Shown piece after piece: positions 49,532 through 61,262 of a DNA stretch of 64,000 nucleotides. The notes beneath the pieces were generated by a model. The model had not been told where the DNA came from, ran no database searches, and was given only the letters and a program-made list of their open reading frames with translations. The position numbers were made by a program, and so were the translations under genes. Position 1 is the first letter of the stretch, and the number at the start of each line of letters is the position of its first letter. This DNA comes from Krasilnikovozyma curviuscula (Eukaryota; Basidiomycota; Tremellomycetes; Cystofilobasidiales; Mrakiaceae): assembly GCA_014825775.1 (NCBI GenBank), contig MVAQ01000036.1, positions 1 to 64,000 of the forward strand, read 5' to 3'.

Positions 49532-49945
49532 GTGTTTAGTTGTAGTGACTGGCACTATTATATAGTGTTCCACTTGTATAGATGCGATTGGACGACTCTA
49601 ATGCTAGTTCTAATATCGTGATCAAGAAGAGGTGAAAAAAAAAAATCCTTAAGAGGGGCTCCTTGGCTCGCCAGCGGCATTCTTGCGCGGGAGAGTCTGG
49701 GCGGCCCAGAGAACGTAAACAAATTTTGGCGCGGAGCTTTCCACGGCGACTTTTTCCAAGGAGGGTGTCAGACGGGGTTCGCTAGTTAACGACCAGCCAA
49801 CCAGTCCTCTGGCTGCTACCGACGAAAGATAAGGAATGTGTGGGAAGCTCAAAAACCTGACGTTGGTATATAAACACGGCCACGCAAAGTCTTGCGGATC
49901 CTTTCCCCCTCAACCCGCCTCTCATCATATCACCTGCTCTTCACG
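49532..49945. promoter_or_regulatory. Promoter of the NCS1 permease
   Basis: Contains TTGGCTCGC (49663-49671), a GATAAG element (49828-49833) as used by nitrogen-catabolite GATA activators, and a TATA box TATATAAA (49867-49874) 72 nt before the start codon. Confidence 0.6.
49663..49671 (+). promoter_or_regulatory. TTGGCTCGC element, occurrence 2
   Basis: Exact copy, 275 nt upstream of the NCS1 permease start and 132 nt after the regulator stop codon. Confidence 0.4.
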
Positions 49946-52425
49946 ATGGAAAGAGTAAAGAAGTTCCTTCAAGTCAGAGACTACGAGGAGACGACCAAGA
50001 AGGAGAGCGAAGGCTATGCTAACTCCGATCTCCTGCCCACGCCTCCCTCAGGACGAGGCTGGAACTCCTGGTCCTTCTTTATCTTCCAATTCAGTATCTC
50101 CTTCTCACCCACCACCTACAACGTACGTGATCTCTTCTTCACCTCGCTCACCTTTTCATCCGTCCAAAACTCGCGCTAACGAGCATTTTTCGTCGCCACG
50201 CATATTTTCCTTGGCCATTGTTCTGAATGAACAGGCTGGAGCGTCTCTTATCAGCATTGGTCTCCTCTGGTGGCATATCCTTCTTGCTTCTATTGTTGGC
50301 TCCCTGCTCTGTGCTATTCTGGTCGTCTTGAACGCGAGGGTTGCAACTCGTTACCATGTCGGATTCCCCAGCATCGTCAGGCTCAGCGCTGGGTTGAGAG
50401 GCTCTCTCTTTTGGGTGTTTATTCGAGGAGTCGTAAGTCGATGCTTCTTTCCTCTCAAGACGAAAGCCGGCGCTGATTCTGCACTTCTTACCCCTGCGCT
50501 AGGTCGCCATTTTCTACATGGGAACTCAGACCTTGTACGCCGGCTATCTCATGGATGTGGTACTGAGGTGTATCTTTGGCTCTAAGTGGATGGCCATCCC
50601 TAATCGCCTTCCAGCAAACGCGGGTACGACGTCGCGACAACTCCTTGCGTTTGGCATCCTGTGGATGATCCAGTTGTGAGCAACTGTCGTTGAATTATAT
50701 TCATCTCATCCTATCTGACCTAAGCTATCTTTTCAGCCCATTTATGCTCATCCATCCTAGTAAAACCAAGAAGATCTTCGCTTTTAAATCGATTATCGTT
50801 GTTCCTGTTCTTTTCGCTACAATGGGTTGGTTTGTAGCTGCCTCAGGAGGATCAGCACACTTTGACAAGCTTGCTGTTACTGCTGTTACCTCTTCTGCGC
50901 TTGTGAGTTGTCTTTGACACGTGAAATTGCTGCGGCAAAACTGATCTCATCATTAATTATAATCCAGGGGCTCAACTTTATGAAAGCACTCAACACTACC
51001 ATCTCCAATGGTAAGTCATACATGTTTGAGGGCGCCGTTTTTGTCGACCAACGCCCTGGACTAACGCCAATTAACGCTCTTCATACAATCTGGTCACCTC
51101 TTGCCTCCAACTTTTGCTACACACCAACCAATACCCTTTTTTCGTCCGGCAGTTATCCCCCCTTTAGTAAACATAGCAGATTTGGCGAGGTATGGTAACG
51201 ATCCAAAGCAGATCAGACCAATTGCCTGGGGACTATTGATCTCGAAGCCGATCGTTATCCTTGTGGGCATGGTTATCGCTTCGTGCTCCAAATATTTGTA
51301 TGGTAAAGCATACTGGAACTTATGGGACTCTTTAAAGTAAGTTTAATGATATTGCTAGGAGCCTGAGTTAGCGCTTACTGACCGTTTTATCAAACAGTGC
51401 TGTCCTCACTCACAACTGGAATGCCAGCGCGAGGACTCTTGTCTGCCTTGCTGCTTTGACACAAGTCTGTTAGTACAATAAAAAGATAGAACATCGAGCT
51501 GGAAATGTGCGCTGATTGTTTGCCGTCTTGATTCCTTTTCACCTCACTCTCCTCCTCGCTTTTGTACCTGACTCGAATACTCCGGGGGAACCAGATGCCA
51601 CTTTTGTCACAAATATTAGCTCAAATTCAATTCCAGTGGGAGTAGATTTGTGTGCTCTTTTCCCAAAGTAAGCTTTCATCACTAAGTCTCCTCTAAATCT
51701 TTCCACCCATCGCTGACCCTGTGCTCCTTCTTACGGCCAGGTATTTCAACATCCGAAGAGGACAGATTCTTTGTGCTATTCTTGCTTTCGCTGTCTGTCC
51801 TTGGAAACTCGTATCAAGTGCTGCGTCGTTCATCACCTTCCTTGTAAGCCAATCCATCTTTCTTATTTAGACTTGTCGCTCACACATTTGCCAAACTCTT
51901 ATTCAGGGCTCATACATCTGCTTTATCTGTCCCATTCTCGCTATTGAGATTGTTGACTACTGGCTAGTGAGAAAAGGCAACATCCACACTCCGTCCCTTT
52001 ACATCGGCAACTCTTCTAGCATCTACTGGTACAAATGGGGCTTTAACTGGAGAGCTTTCGTAGCCTGGATTATGGGTGTCGCTCTTGCCGTACATGGTGT
52101 TGCTGGTGCCCTGCACCCAGGATCGGTCGGACCAGCTTCAACAGCTATCTACGTCAACTCCTTTATCCTCACCACTGCGATGGGAGGTGTCGCCTACTAC
52201 ATCATCTGTCGCATCTCACCTCCACCAATCTTCCCACCTCACAAAGCTGACACTCCCTTTGAATGGGAATACATGGCAGCAACGGAAGGCTTCTACGAAG
52301 ATGACGCCGAGGTCCCGACTCACATTCGCGCGTTGATGACGTCTTCAATCGAAGAACCCAGCGTAAGAAGCAGTACGGATGAGAAGGAGAAGGATGGAGT
52401 GGTTGTGGCTACTTCTACCTTGTAG
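49946..52425 (+). CDS. NCS1 permease (uracil/allantoin/hydantoin type), 568 aa
   Basis: Ten exons (49946-50122, 50235-50432, 50503-50675, 50737-50902, 50968-51010, 51153-51336, 51398-51468, 51595-51667, 51741-51843, 51907-52425) join in phase. The N-terminal NSDLLPTPPSGRGWNSWSFF and following FSPTTYNAGASLISIGLLWW match the NCS1 signature. Later blocks also fit: FYMGTQTLYAGYLMDVVLR, VNIADLARYGNDPKQIRP, NISSNSIPVGVDLCALFPKY, NIRRGQILCAILAFAVCPWK and IEIVDYWLVRKGN. NCS1 proteins import uracil, allantoin, uridine, purines or hydantoins by proton or sodium symport. Given the cluster, allantoin or a pyrimidine/hydantoin is the likely substrate, but sequence alone does not decide. Confidence 0.95.
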
Positions 52426-53198
52426 GTTTGTGTGACTCTCATTTCATTTCGCCGTTCATCATAATCGTTATAGCTAGGATTGCATCCTACAGCTCCCCTC
52501 TCTTCCATCAGTAGATTACAATAGATCGCTATTTGCTTCACTAGTTGTGTTCTTAAAATGGGTAGTCTATGCCCTTCGAATTTCTTGTAGTTCCAGATAC
52601 TAATAGGTTAGAGTGAAGAAAATAGATTTGTCGCTTTCACAATAAATTCTGAGTTAGATTGCGTGACTCCTCTTTTGACACTAAACACCGAACTGGATGT
52701 GAGAAGAACCGTATTCTCACCTTTAGGACCAAGAGCGAGGACTTGCTATAACATAATCTACTTAACTTTCAAGTGGAATTCGCCGAGAGCAGACTTCCTA
52801 CGATTTGCGTCTTTTGTGGCCAGAAAGACACGGTTGAACCTGAAAGTACTCTTTCCTATAGTAAGATCATTTATTAGGACTAGCAGGCTCTCCGAGTACG
52901 AAGGACGACTGTGTGGCGGCCCGAGGCTGTGGGACGAGAGAACCTTTTTTTGTCCATAGCTCAGCCTCAAATCAGCACCCTGGGTTATAATCGGGAGTTT
53001 GAGTAGGATCTGGGGTCTCTTGCAAACCATCATCGAGCTTGTAAAGGATTCTTGAGTTGCAGACGGAGCTTGGGTGGGTTTCCTCGTTCGACCTCTGGTT
53101 CACCGGGAACGTTCTGACAGCGCTTTAATTGAATAGAATATCAGCCCATTTCAAATCCCATTCTCAGTGACCAGCTCAAATAGGCCTTCTGGTTTAGC
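52426..53198. other. Intergenic, no gene seen
   Basis: Separates the permease from the protease gene. A GC-richer patch around 52900-53110 gave no convincing tRNA fold or exon. Confidence 0.5.
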
Positions 53199-55596
53199 AT
53201 GTCTGAAATCTCTTCTCTTTTGCTGCTGCTGCTGCTACCCAGGTTATCAGGAGCGATACGGATACCAGTCTATTCACCTACTTTGCCTCGACACACCAGT
53301 CAAAATCGCCAAGAGTCGATACAGAGGCGAGATCAATTTAGTGATGTTGCTGTGAACTTCACGGAGGGTTCTACTTCTCAGGACAAGATTTACTTGGGAA
53401 ACGTCATCGTCGCTGGCTCAACATACCAATTCCAGCTCGACACGGGAAGTTCAGGTGAGAAATTTCTTCTTGGAGCCAAAGCCAGACGTAGAAGATCTTC
53501 GGTTGGACTTGCAGATCATGATGGGAGAATGTATGAGAAAGATCTGTCAAAGGGAGGAAAGCGAATCTACCAAAAATTTAACCGTTGCTGAATATCATCT
53601 CGCCGCCGTATTTCTAGATTTCTGGGTAGGAGGTAGCGCTCTGGACTCGATATCTGGTATAACAGTCCTTAGTCCAGAGTTAGACACCAATATAACGTAT
53701 GGGTGTGTACAGAAGTCTCCTTTCCAAACGCGACCGACGACGTCAACTCCGCTGCGGTTTCCTGTCGCTTGAAATGTAGCTGACTTTCTAAACTTACTCT
53801 CACTGAAACCTATACTCATACTGAACTTGGGCGCTTCAAATTTGTACTGTTCTCCGACCTGTGTTTCTCGATGTGTAGTACTGGTTGGGCAGCCGGACCA
53901 ATCTCAACAGCGAAGGTGGAATTTGGTGGATACACAGTATCGAACCAAGCGTTGCTGAAGGCGACGAGTTCGCAGAACCCCGTCTTCTCTTACGGAGCAT
54001 CAGGAATATTTGGTCTGGGATTGCCGAGTTTGAGTCAGGTTCAGACAGTGTACAGAAACGCCAACTCTGGAAGCACGACGGGCGACAGTTTCTTAGCGAG
54101 GGTAAGTGGGCCAAACCTCCTGTTTCCCTAATTGATGCTGATTGTGGTTCCTTATCTTGGCGTCTGAATTAAGGTATGGAACCAAGTGAGTTGGTTCTTG
54201 CTGATCTTTTTTGAGACGCTTTCTGACGGTTTTCCCTCTTCAGAACCCGACACTGTCGCGATTCATCTCATTCACTCTTACCCGAACCACAGACCCAAAA
54301 GCCGCCGATATTGGAGAGTTCACGATTGGCGAATATATCTCCGAATATTCTTCGATCGAAACAACGCCTGAACTTGCAGTCACTCAGGCGACGGACGAAT
54401 CGAACAGCGGTCAGCGATGGAACACTGTCATGGGTGGCTTGCACGTCAACGGTGCCGCCATCTCTCTTTCTACTCAGTCGACTGGACTCAGCTCAGGCGC
54501 TGCTCTTGCTTTGTTGGACTCTGGTACTTCATTCATGTTGGGTCCGACAACTGATGTGGAATCGATCATGTCCAACGTCGAAGGCGCCAAGTACTCCTCA
54601 TCGATTGGACTCTACACAGTTCGTGAGTATCTTCTTGCTATTTTTATTTTATTTATTTATTTGATTTTTTAATCCTTCTAACACTTCTTCTGTGCTTCGA
54701 TTCAGCTTGTACGAGTTTGATCGACGTGTCAATCGATTTCGGCAACCGTACATTCAGCCTTGATCCACTGGATCTAAACATCGACAACAGTGCCAACTTT
54801 GACTTAACTGACTGTGTCGCAACCATTCAGCCTCAAACTCCAGATGGAGGACCAGATTGGATTCTGGGTAGGTCGTTTACAGCACCCGCGCTCCCCTGAT
54901 TCCATGATAGCAACAGTAGCTTACAAAATGCATCTTGTTGGCTTCAGGTGACGCTGCATTAAAGTCTTTTTACTCTCTCTATAACTATGGTACCATCAAC
55001 AATTCAACTGGAGAATCATCCAATACCTTCATACAACTCGTCTCCACTACCAATAGTACTTCAGCAATTGCTGATTTCAACAGCGCTCGATCAACATCGT
55101 ACGTTCCAGATTAGAAAATATCTTCTGGTACAATGTGCTTAAGGTCTTTTTCGTCTTCTATAGATACAACACCACCTCGGCCAACCCGAGCTACGCAACA
55201 ACCAACGGCACCACTGGAGAAACCACTGGCCTAAGCCATTCCACCGCAAACGACATTAAAAACTGGTTTACTACACCTCACATCATCGCTGTTGCTGCCG
55301 CAGGTGCGGCTCTCATCCTGATCATTGCGGTTCTCATCGCAGGCTGCGTCCGACGTTCACGCAGGAGAAGGATGTTCACCCAAGTCACTACCGACGGATT
55401 TGGCGGTGGATTTGTACCTCCCGCTGCTTTCGATGACTATGGTCCTGGTCGACAAGCCGCTTACACTCAGTTGGGTGCTTCAAGTGCGGATGTTAGATAC
55501 TCGCAGTCGTCGTTTGCGAGAGATGGGTCATTCGAGATGGGGAGGTACGATGCTGGGTACGACGCTTATCGACCACCCGCTTATAGTGGTAGATAG
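53199..55596 (+). CDS. Pepsin-like aspartic protease with C-terminal membrane anchor, 566 aa
   Basis: Eight exons (53199-53454, 53618-53702, 53879-54101, 54174-54185, 54244-54622, 54706-54867, 54948-55098, 55164-55596) join in phase, including a 12-nt exon encoding VWNQ. The N-terminus is a signal peptide (SSLLLLLLLPRLSGA). The two catalytic motifs are FQLDTGSSDFWV and LLDSGTSFMLG, as in family A1. A Ser/Thr-rich stalk precedes a transmembrane helix (IIAVAAAGAALILIIAVLIA) and a basic stop-transfer (RRSRRRR), then a Gly/Tyr-rich cytosolic tail. This suggests a plasma-membrane or vacuolar protease. The 'flap' region is joined by a 176-nt intron and could include one more small exon. It may be an unrelated passenger within the metabolic block. 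Confidence 0.9.
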
Positions 55597-55819
55597 GTCT
55601 TAAAATTCACCACGGACATTCTTCCTTATACCTTCATCTTCGATTATAGCAAAGCTTGTACTCGAACTCGAACCATGTATTAACGATTCACGACCATGAT
55701 CGATTATGCTTTCTTTTTAAGAACCTGACTGTAATGATAATCAGATGTAATTGCCCTCTAAAGTAGTACAACTCCCGATGCCTGTCAATGAACGTTACAA
55801 GTTAAGTGGACGCGGTGTC

Positions 55820-58800
55820 TCAGTTGGTGTTTTGGGTTTCGAGGTACTCGGCTACACTCCCATTTCCTCTGGTTGGTGGAGCGTTAGTAGAAGTGGTTAA
55901 GTAGAGCTTGGAGTCATCTTGAGCTGAACCTGGAATACCGTAACCACCTCCTCCGGGAGTATCTATGGAGCGGAGAGTAGCCAAGCAAAGAAGTCAGAGA
56001 CCAGGATAATGAGAAGAGAAAAGAAAACCATTACTCACGAATCTCAATATAATCACCAGCCATCATTGACATTTCGTTGCTACCTCCCAGCTCGATTCTA
56101 GCAGTGTTGCCGTTTCTGGTTCGGATCCAGTAGGCTTTACCCTTCGCTCCTGGCTCACCTCCTCTCATACCGTAAGGAGCAACACTTCTCCTCTCGGCGA
56201 TAATGGCAGCTTCAACGTTTTCAGTGAATTGGATACGCCTGAGGCAACCGTTTCCACCGTTGAATCGTCCCTTACCACCAGACCCTTCACGAATGGAGTA
56301 TTCGTCAATGATCATTGGGTATTTCCTCTCGGTAACTTCAGGATCACCAATCGCAGTGTTAGACATGTGAACATGGGTTCTAAAAGAAACAAGAGGATGG
56401 TCAGCATTGAGCGAAGGCATCTTGGGGCGAAGAGATCTAGCACTTACGCGCTCTGTCCGTGCCATGAGGCACCTGCTCCAGATCCTCCTCCAATGGTTTC
56501 ATAATAACCAAATCCTTCAAAACGAGAACCGTCCTGCGATAGCTTACCGTAACCGTAAGTCACTTGAGTTGGAATAAGCAAGAAAGAATAAGTGCCATGT
56601 ATCTAGAGAAAACCATTATTAGTCAACTCACAGTTATTGCAGGTACCCTGGGAAGCACCACAAGCCTCGAAGGCCTTAAACACTACATCAGTCAATCTCT
56701 GAGAAGTTTCGACGTTTCCGGCGACTGTAGCAGCGTCGGGAGTTGGAGAGATGAAAGTACCATCAGGCACGACGACTTTGATTGGTGCAAGACAGCCGTG
56801 GTTGAGTGGAATAGGAGTGTTGAGAAGGGAACGCAGTGCATAAAGTATCGCAGAGTAAACGATGGCAGTTGGAGCGTTGAGGTTGTTGTAGAGCTGAGGT
56901 GAAGTACCAGTGTAGTCGAAAGTTCCATCTCCAGTTACTGGATCGATGGTGATCTGATTAAATTGAAAGAATCAGAACCAAAAATCAGATCAAATTATAT
57001 TTGAGCAACTTCCAAAACATAAAAGAAAAAGACCTGACCTTAAGGTGGAGCTCGGCACCAGCATCCATGTAGTCAACAGCTTGAAGTGGAGCCCCTTCGA
57101 ACATCTTGTGAACTCGTCTGAGGAGATCTCTAACGGACTGCTCAGCAGTGTCCTGGATTGCCTTCATGTAGAACTGCACTGTCGGGATGGAGAACTCTTT
57201 GCAGAGAGCGTCAATGAGAACAAGACCTCTGTTGTTTGAGGCCACTTGAGCTTTGAGATCCGAGATGTTCTGCACCGAAACAAGAGAAGCCCGATCAGAA
57301 GCAATCGCTGCCTGGAACAACAGAATTAAGCTTACATCTTTCAGGGTTCTGGTTCCAGAGCAATCTGGGTATTTGCCAGGATCTTCAAAGAGAATCTTAG
57401 TGATTCCCTCCTCGTCGAAAACGCCACCCTTAACCAACTTGAAGGATACAATTTGGGCACCTTCTTGGTAAATTTCCTTGCTGAATGGAGGCATGGAACC
57501 AGCTCTCAAACCACCAATATCAGCGCTAAAGGTAAAAAGCGAGCAAGGTTAGATGCGCAACAAGCGAGATCCGGTACCGCAGATAGACACTCACTGGTGA
57601 GCTCTACAAGCAGTCCAGAAGACAATCTCTCCATTATAGAAGGCAGGAGTCATCACTGTGATATCAGGAAGATGACTTCCTCCAGCAATTGGGTGGTTGG
57701 AGACGAAGACATCTCCTGGGACAACTTTGTCCTTCCACAACTGAGCCTGGTATCGGACGGCGTACGACATAGCGCCCAAGTGACAGGGCATGTGAGGAGC
57801 ATTTGCAACGAGATCACCGAAAGGACTGAAGAGAGCACACGAGAAGTCTAATCGTTCCTTGATGTTCACCGAAATGGAGGTCTGACGTAGGATCGTTCCC
57901 ATTTGCTCCGCGATCGACATAAATCTGTGCCCGAAGACGGAGAGTTGGACGGGGTTGACATGTGCGATATCCAAGACAGACTTTACAATCTTCTCAGTGA
58001 CCACCCGATCCATAACAACGTGCTGGGAGAGAGCGGTGGCAATGAATGTTGGCTCGACAAGTATGGTTTGAGTCGCGTCGTAGATGATGGCAGGTCTACC
58101 AGAACAACCGTATTGTCAGCGCCATGTGTTCCCAAACAATAGGCATATGGAAGGCACTCACCCAGACACTTGCTGGCCACTGCTAAGGGTCTCCAACGGG
58201 ACAAGAACGGTGTTCAACCATCCTAGCCCATCGTAGTAAACCTTCTTGGCCTTGAGGCCGCTAAGAACAGCTGGAGTAAGAGTAGAAGCCTTCAATTCAG
58301 CGTAGAGTGACTGAGAGACCTTGGAAGGAGAGACACCGGTGGCTCTGACACGGATATCGTCGACATGAACTGCTCGCTCGTGGAGAGTGAAGCCGAACAG
58401 AGACTGGTGCTTTTCGATGAAGGCGGCCTTAATATCCCCACCGTTGGTTTGAGGAATCATGATACTGAAAGAACAAAGAATCAAATTTCGTTTCAGACAA
58501 GGTTGTACAATGAAAGGAGCAAAAACCTCACTCACTTGGTGCTGGAACCTTGATATCTACAGTTGAAGAAGGTTTCAAGGAGAATGTTCTTTTGGTAGAT
58601 ACCCTGCTCAGTGAGAGCCTGTGAGGCGCCGGCTTTCATAGCTTCGCTTCGAGCTAAGAGGTGAGATACGGTGTCGTCGGTGATGGTAAGGGCAGAAGCT
58701 TCAGAGACTTCGTGGACAATATCCGCCAGAGCCATACCATAAGCCGAGAGAATGGAGGAGAATCTTGGGATAATTACTCTGGAAATTCCAAGGGACTTGG

Positions 58801-60913
58801 CGATGGAAGCACCGTGTTGACCTGAAGGATGTTGCAGATGAGCTTTGATTCTGAGGAAAACACTTTAACAGGGTTTTCTGCTTACCTCCGGCACCACCGA
58901 AAATTACCAAGTTATGAGCCGCTGACTCGAAGCCTCTAGCTTCAGTCAAAGTTCTAATCGGTCTACACATAGCTTCGTTAGCCACCTGGATGAAACCGCT
59001 GGCGATCTCTTCTAAGGTCAACTTCTCGCCTTCCTTCTCCGAGTTAATGGCAAGGGCAATCTCCTCGAACGCTTTGGCAGTGGCTGATTCATCCAAAGAT
59101 TCGTCTTCATTTGGGCCGAAAATCTTGGGGCTATGGGTAGAACATTGTCAGCTCATGAATCAGGAGGCTTAAGCAGCGCTACTCACAAGTGTTCAGGCAG
59201 AAGTCTTCCGAGCATCAAGTTGGCATCCGTCACTGCCAGAGGACCTCCTTTCCTGTAGCACGCTGGACCAGGGTGCGCGCCAGCTGATTCCGGACCGACG
59301 ACGAACATCTTGTTCTCCCAGAAGAGACGAGATCCTCCTCCGGCAGCGACGGTGTTGATATCAAGCTGAGGAGCCTGGATAATGACCTCGGCAGTAGTAG
59401 TCTCGAATACGTGTTCCAGTTCTCCGGCGTATCGTGATACATCAGTACTGAATGGGGATGTAGCGATGAGGTCGGTCAGGTGTACACAAAACCCAGATAA
59501 ACCCAGATAAATGAAGAACAGAACTTACCTGGTGCCTCCCATGTCCAACGCGATCAAGTTACCTTGACCTTCCTCGTAACAGGTTTTTGAGAAACCAATA
59601 ACACCACCGGCTGGGCCAGAGAGAATAGCATGGAGTCCAGAAAAGTCGTTCCAGTTGCAAAGGCCACCGTCAGACTGCATAAACAGTAGCTTGTTGCCGA
59701 AAGCGGCAAGACCACCTTCAAAGCCGTTAGAGAATCCCTCAATATACCTTCTCGTGATTGGGGTGAGGTATGCATCGGCAACGGAGGAGTTGGCTCGTGC
59801 GACGATTTTAATCTGATGGGAGGAATGTTTGTCAGCCCAGCAAGAAGAGAAAGCGCAAAGCTTTCGCTGACCATAGGTTGGAGTTCATGAGAGACCGAAA
59901 CAGAGAAGCCCATTTCTCTGGCAATCTTCGCGATGAGATCCTCGTGGGCAGTGAAAGTGTAGGAGTGAAGGAGGGCCACTACGAAAATGCGAGTTGCGCC
60001 GTCAATAAAGGGAGCCGCAGTTTCATTATGGGTGTAAATGACTGACAAGCGATAGACCCAAAGCCCTGGTCGTAAAGGGTTTGTAGCTGAGCCTTCACTT
60101 CGGACTCAACAGGCGCCTTGATGACCTTAATCCATTCACCGGTGAGACCCTTGACAAGGTCAGTTCGAGCAGCATCGTACTTGTATGGGAAAGGATCTTC
60201 ATCGAATGAGTCGATGGTCACCCTCTCATCGATTTCAACAACCGTCTCGTAGAGGAAAGAAAGCTTGGAAACGGTCAAATCGAAGATGTTTGGGCGAGCT
60301 ATAGATTCGAAGTGGCGTTAGTTAGTCCCCTCGCTGGTGTCCGCCGGCCTGCGCAACAGACTGACCCTGTTTTCCAATTCTGATGACGTCTCTGAAACCT
60401 CGAGTGGTGAGAAGAGCACATCTCTCACCCTGTCGTTCCAAAAGGGCATTGGTAGCGACTAAGACAAACATATTGTCAGACACGAAACGGGTAAAATTCC
60501 AGAAAATACAAATGAAATCTCACCTGTCGTTCCCATTCGTACAGACTCAACCATGTCCAGATTTAGCTTTTGGGACTTTGGGATGGACTGTCCAGAGATT
60601 CGCTCGAGTACCCGCCGGATTCCCTCCGTCGGCGCATCTGGCATGAGATAGAAGAGGTCAGCCAGCAAGCTAAAGACGGCAGAGCAGAGAGGTGATCAAA
60701 ACATACCAGGGTAGTTGTTTGGGTCGACAGAAAGCAGCTTGAGAATGAATTCCTGGTCATCGTCGATACTGAACAAGCGCACCAGACAAACTGGGTTAGT
60801 CCCCGCCCCATGCAACGTTTGAACTGCTAGGCTCAACAAGATCGGACTTACGCATGGATATCTGTGAATGTTCCTCCTCTGTCGATAGAGATACGAACGA
60901 GAGAACGAGCCAT
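55820..60913 (-). CDS. OXP1: 5-oxoprolinase, ATP-dependent (HyuA-HyuB fusion), 1,303 aa
   Basis: Eighteen exons on the reverse strand join in phase: 60913-60852, 60768-60707, 60637-60524, 60458-60366, 60298-60047, 59978-59872, 59812-59529, 59447-59187, 59130-58886, 58821-58536, 58464-58162, 58095-57595, 57525-57336, 57269-57039, 56953-56632, 56562-56448, 56379-56039, 55962-55820. The HyuA half has [67 protein letters not shown] and [18 protein letters not shown]. The HyuB half has [76 protein letters not shown] and HTPGGGGYG. Length and fusion match eukaryotic 5-oxoprolinase, which converts 5-oxo-L-proline to glutamate with ATP in the cytosol. Bacterial relatives hydrolyse hydantoins or N-methylhydantoin, so a hydantoin role is possible. 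One intron holds a 10-bp tandem duplication at 59491-59510. Confidence 0.97.
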
Positions 60914-61262
60914 GGTTTGAGTTGGAGGAAAGGAGAGGGAAGGGAAGGACGGATGTGGTTGCAGACGAATCGAAGCCAGGGCCGTTTTGGCTCGCTACTG
61001 CAAAGAAGCCGCCTGTAGAAGGCAGCCTCTCTGCTGGCAAGCACGGAAAACGATTGGGATCGGAAATCATCTCATGGCGGGAAACATACGGCATTGTCGA
61101 TTGCAGCGACTCGCCACCGCGCCACCGCGCTATCAGGGAAATCAGACGGACAAAGGAAAGGGTTGGCAAGACAGTCGAGCAAATAAAAGGGCTGATATTT
61201 GGATCTTCTTCCTTCGAACGCCCATCTCTCCCCCGTGGACACGTCACGACTGATCAAACAAG
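60914..61262. promoter_or_regulatory. Divergent promoter of 5-oxoprolinase and MFS copy 2
   Basis: The 349-nt region is shared by both genes. It holds TTGGCTCGC at 60987-60995, 74 nt from the oxoprolinase start, and a TATA-like AAATAAAA near 61180 on the MFS side. Confidence 0.6.
60987..60995 (+). promoter_or_regulatory. TTGGCTCGC element, occurrence 3
   Basis: Exact copy of the 9-mer, located in the divergent promoter so that it could act on both genes. Confidence 0.4.

Noticed and set aside
59491..59510. Tandem 10-bp duplication containing GATAA
   Set aside because: It lies inside an intron of 5-oxoprolinase and is too short to treat as a regulatory site or repeat family.
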